DNA of 64,000 bases. Source: Haemaphysalis longicornis. Taxonomy: Eukaryota; Arthropoda; Arachnida; Ixodida; Ixodidae. The stretch spans positions 37,066,950 through 37,130,949 of the forward strand of contig CM023454.1 in the NCBI GenBank assembly GCA_013339765.2, in the 5' to 3' direction. The notes beneath the pieces were generated by a model. That model saw nothing but the letters and a program-made list of their open reading frames with translations, ran no database searches and was not told where the DNA came from. A program made the position numbers and the translations under genes. Positions 62,546 through 64,000 of the stretch are shown here, piece after piece; the first letter of the stretch is position 1; each line of letters opens with the position of its first letter.

Positions 62546-63858
62546 AATACACTAGGCGACTTCCTGGTTAAAACCTGCTTGAACACCTTGACAAATACCA
62601 GGAAACTGTTACAAGGCACAGCAGACGAGGTACATACACACAGCTGGAATAATGCACGTTTTTGCTCAAGTTTCACAAAACTATTTCACAAAAAAACAAA
62701 TTTCGGGAAGAAAGAAAAACTAACAAACTTTTTCATTTGATCACAAGCATTTCAAATTTAGATTCATTCTCACGCAGAAAATTTATATACACTATACATA
62801 ACCACAATGCTAAAACTACGAAAGCAAAAACAAACATTATGTACAGCACACTGTACAGGCACACTGTACATAACAATCGGGTCGGACACGGAAGCTATAT
62901 ACAAGACTGGCTTAACACTCCAGATATCTTTTTTTGTTGTTGCAATTGCACCATGTATTTTAGAAGCTGCCTCCTGCTGTATCCAGTATTTTCTTGGTGT
63001 TTGTTTGAGTAATGAGAAGATAATGAGCTAATGATTATAACTTTTTATTGGTACGGAATTGTGGTACGACCCATATATCGGTGCAGCGCGTCTTGACAGC
63101 CTGTCAGGCAGGTTGAAACGATGCCAGAAAGGAGAGTAATTACGATTTTGGTTGATCAAAACTTAACATTTCCAACGGGCGAAACTCGTACATTTTATCG
63201 GCTCGTAGCAAATTATTCACTTCAAAGGCTTCTCGGATTGTATCTGTGCGATTTAGATTTTGTATTCGTCGAACAATTCTTTTCTTTAGGTTGACAATCC
63301 TCTTCATGATGGTTTTAGTTGCTGGAGCCCAGACCAAACTGCCGTAATTTAAGTAGGAATAAAATAGGGCGTAGTAGATTGAAGCTTTGCTTCCAGCGGA
63401 AGGATACTATGACAACGTAATAGTAGTCCTGTAACTGCCGACAACTTTTTGCTAAGAAAGTCGATTTCAGCGTCTCACTTTAAGCTTGAAGAAAAATATA
63501 CTCCTAGAATTTTGTGGTCAGTGACAATAGAAGCACGCTGGTGTTCATAACTTAGCTTATGAGAAAGTTGTATGTTTTTAGCACGGAAGATGATGGCCTT
63601 CGCTTTCGTTGGTATAATGCTGAGCTTATTCATTACGCACCGTAAAGATACCTTGTTAAGAACTTTATTGCATTTTACAATTATGTTATCTTGATTATAA
63701 CCCTACACACGGAAAGTGGTATCGTCAGCGTAGGTCATAAATTTATCTTTGCCATCAATCTGGGCAATGTAGTTTATGTAAGTAATAAATAAAAGGGTTC
63801 CCAACACACTACCGTGAGGAGCTCTCTGCGAGACAGGCAAAGGACATGATTTGTGATT
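62546..63858 (-). mobile_element. LINE-E: CR1-like LINE, 3' part
   Basis: On the minus strand 63850-63600 reads QRAPHGSVLGTLLFITYINY, then KFMTYADDTTF (YADD at 63732-63721). 63337-63140 is the thumb ORF: VWAPATKTIMKRIVNLKKRI, VRRIQNLNRTDTIREAFEVN and ADKMYEFRPLEMLSFDQP. The lower half (62546-63100) is a diverged tail or 3' untranslated region. It is related to LINE-A in RT motifs and orientation. The palm motif begins at the SINE edge, so the 5' part lies beyond 63862 or is lost. Confidence 0.7.
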
Positions 63859-63861
63859 TTA

Positions 63862-64000
63862 ATGCTGCGGTGGCGTAGAGGTAGAGCATCCGCCTCTCGT
63901 GCAGAAGGACCGTGGTTTGAATCCCGGTGCCGAACAATTCCCAACGGATTAAAAAATCCGCGTATTCAATAATTGCAGAATGGGGCTTGGGGTGCAGACT
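63862..64000 (+). mobile_element. tRNA-headed SINE, cut by the window end
   Basis: Positions 63864-63932 resemble a tRNA: A box TGGCGTAGAGG (63871-63881) and B box GGTTTGAATCC (63914-63924). The acceptor 5' strand GCTGCGG has no complete partner after the T arm, so it is not an intact tRNA gene. A non-tRNA body (CAACGGATTAAAAAATCCGC, containing an inverted repeat) follows. It differs from the SINE at 19761, so it is a second or third SINE family. Confidence 0.7.

Noticed and set aside
63864..63932. Functional tRNA gene
   Set aside because: A and B boxes are present, but the acceptor stem does not close, and a SINE body follows.
1..64000. Bacterial symbiont contamination or prophage
   Set aside because: There are no operons, ribosome-binding-site spacing or bacterial genes. 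SINEs, LINEs and LTR elements throughout show nuclear eukaryotic DNA.

Overview
The window looks like a repeat-dense, gene-empty stretch of an arthropod nuclear genome, most likely a hard tick. This is an inference from the repeat families: a tRNA-derived SINE whose head I recognise from tick genomes (19761-19998), RTE-clade and I/R1-like LINEs of the kind abundant in ticks, several decayed Ty3/gypsy elements, and Penelope-like elements with a GIY-YIG nuclease. I found no host exon, no intact tRNA or rRNA gene, no bacterial-type operon and no CRISPR array. Every coding signal belongs to a decayed transposable element, so all are listed as pseudogenes or mobile elements.

The matrix is a degenerate TAGG/CAGG/AAGG tetranucleotide satellite covering roughly a fifth of the window (9116-11084, 11401-12215, 20731-20992, 25887-27084, 27404-29086, 39505-40335, 46490-47295, 47591-50037, 51570-51690, 52863-53404, 53701-55333, 58313-59130). 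Its minus-strand translation gives long false Pro-Thr-Tyr-Leu ORFs. Islands of mobile DNA sit in this matrix, and their ends often abut it directly.

Layout. 1-9115: a minus-strand Ty3/gypsy element (gypsy-1) with two 607-bp LTRs, a lysine-tRNA-type primer site and a polypurine tract, followed past its 3' LTR by a second partial leader plus gag, i.e. an LTR-internal-LTR-internal tandem. 12216-20240: a minus-strand CR1-like LINE split by a near-complete gypsy element (gypsy-3, 12326-18271, with an ATAT target duplication) and by a SINE with a 10-bp target duplication. 20244-20730: another tRNA-headed SINE. 20993-25886: a 4.9-kb foldback-like element with 0.7-0.8-kb terminal inverted repeats made partly of ~140-bp subrepeats. 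29087-32290: an RTE LINE interrupted by a 1.06-kb GC-rich, TATA-bearing insertion. 32554-39500: gypsy-2, a relative of gypsy-1, split by a plus-strand LINE. 40336-46489: a near full-length I/R1-like LINE interrupted by an LTR-like insert. 47296-52862: six Penelope-like fragments, including two head-to-head junctions. 55334-58312: an internally deleted gypsy element (gypsy-4) with short LTRs. 59131-62545: a second I/R1-like LINE. 62546-63858: a minus-strand LINE, followed by a tRNA-headed SINE cut by the window end.

The genes do not work together as a pathway. The history is one of successive insertion into a satellite matrix. The points most worth following are the foldback-like element, the Penelope cluster whose 3' ends lie against the satellite, the higher-order structure inside the satellite, and the tandem gypsy-1 arrangement. 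All family calls come from reading motifs; no database search was possible.
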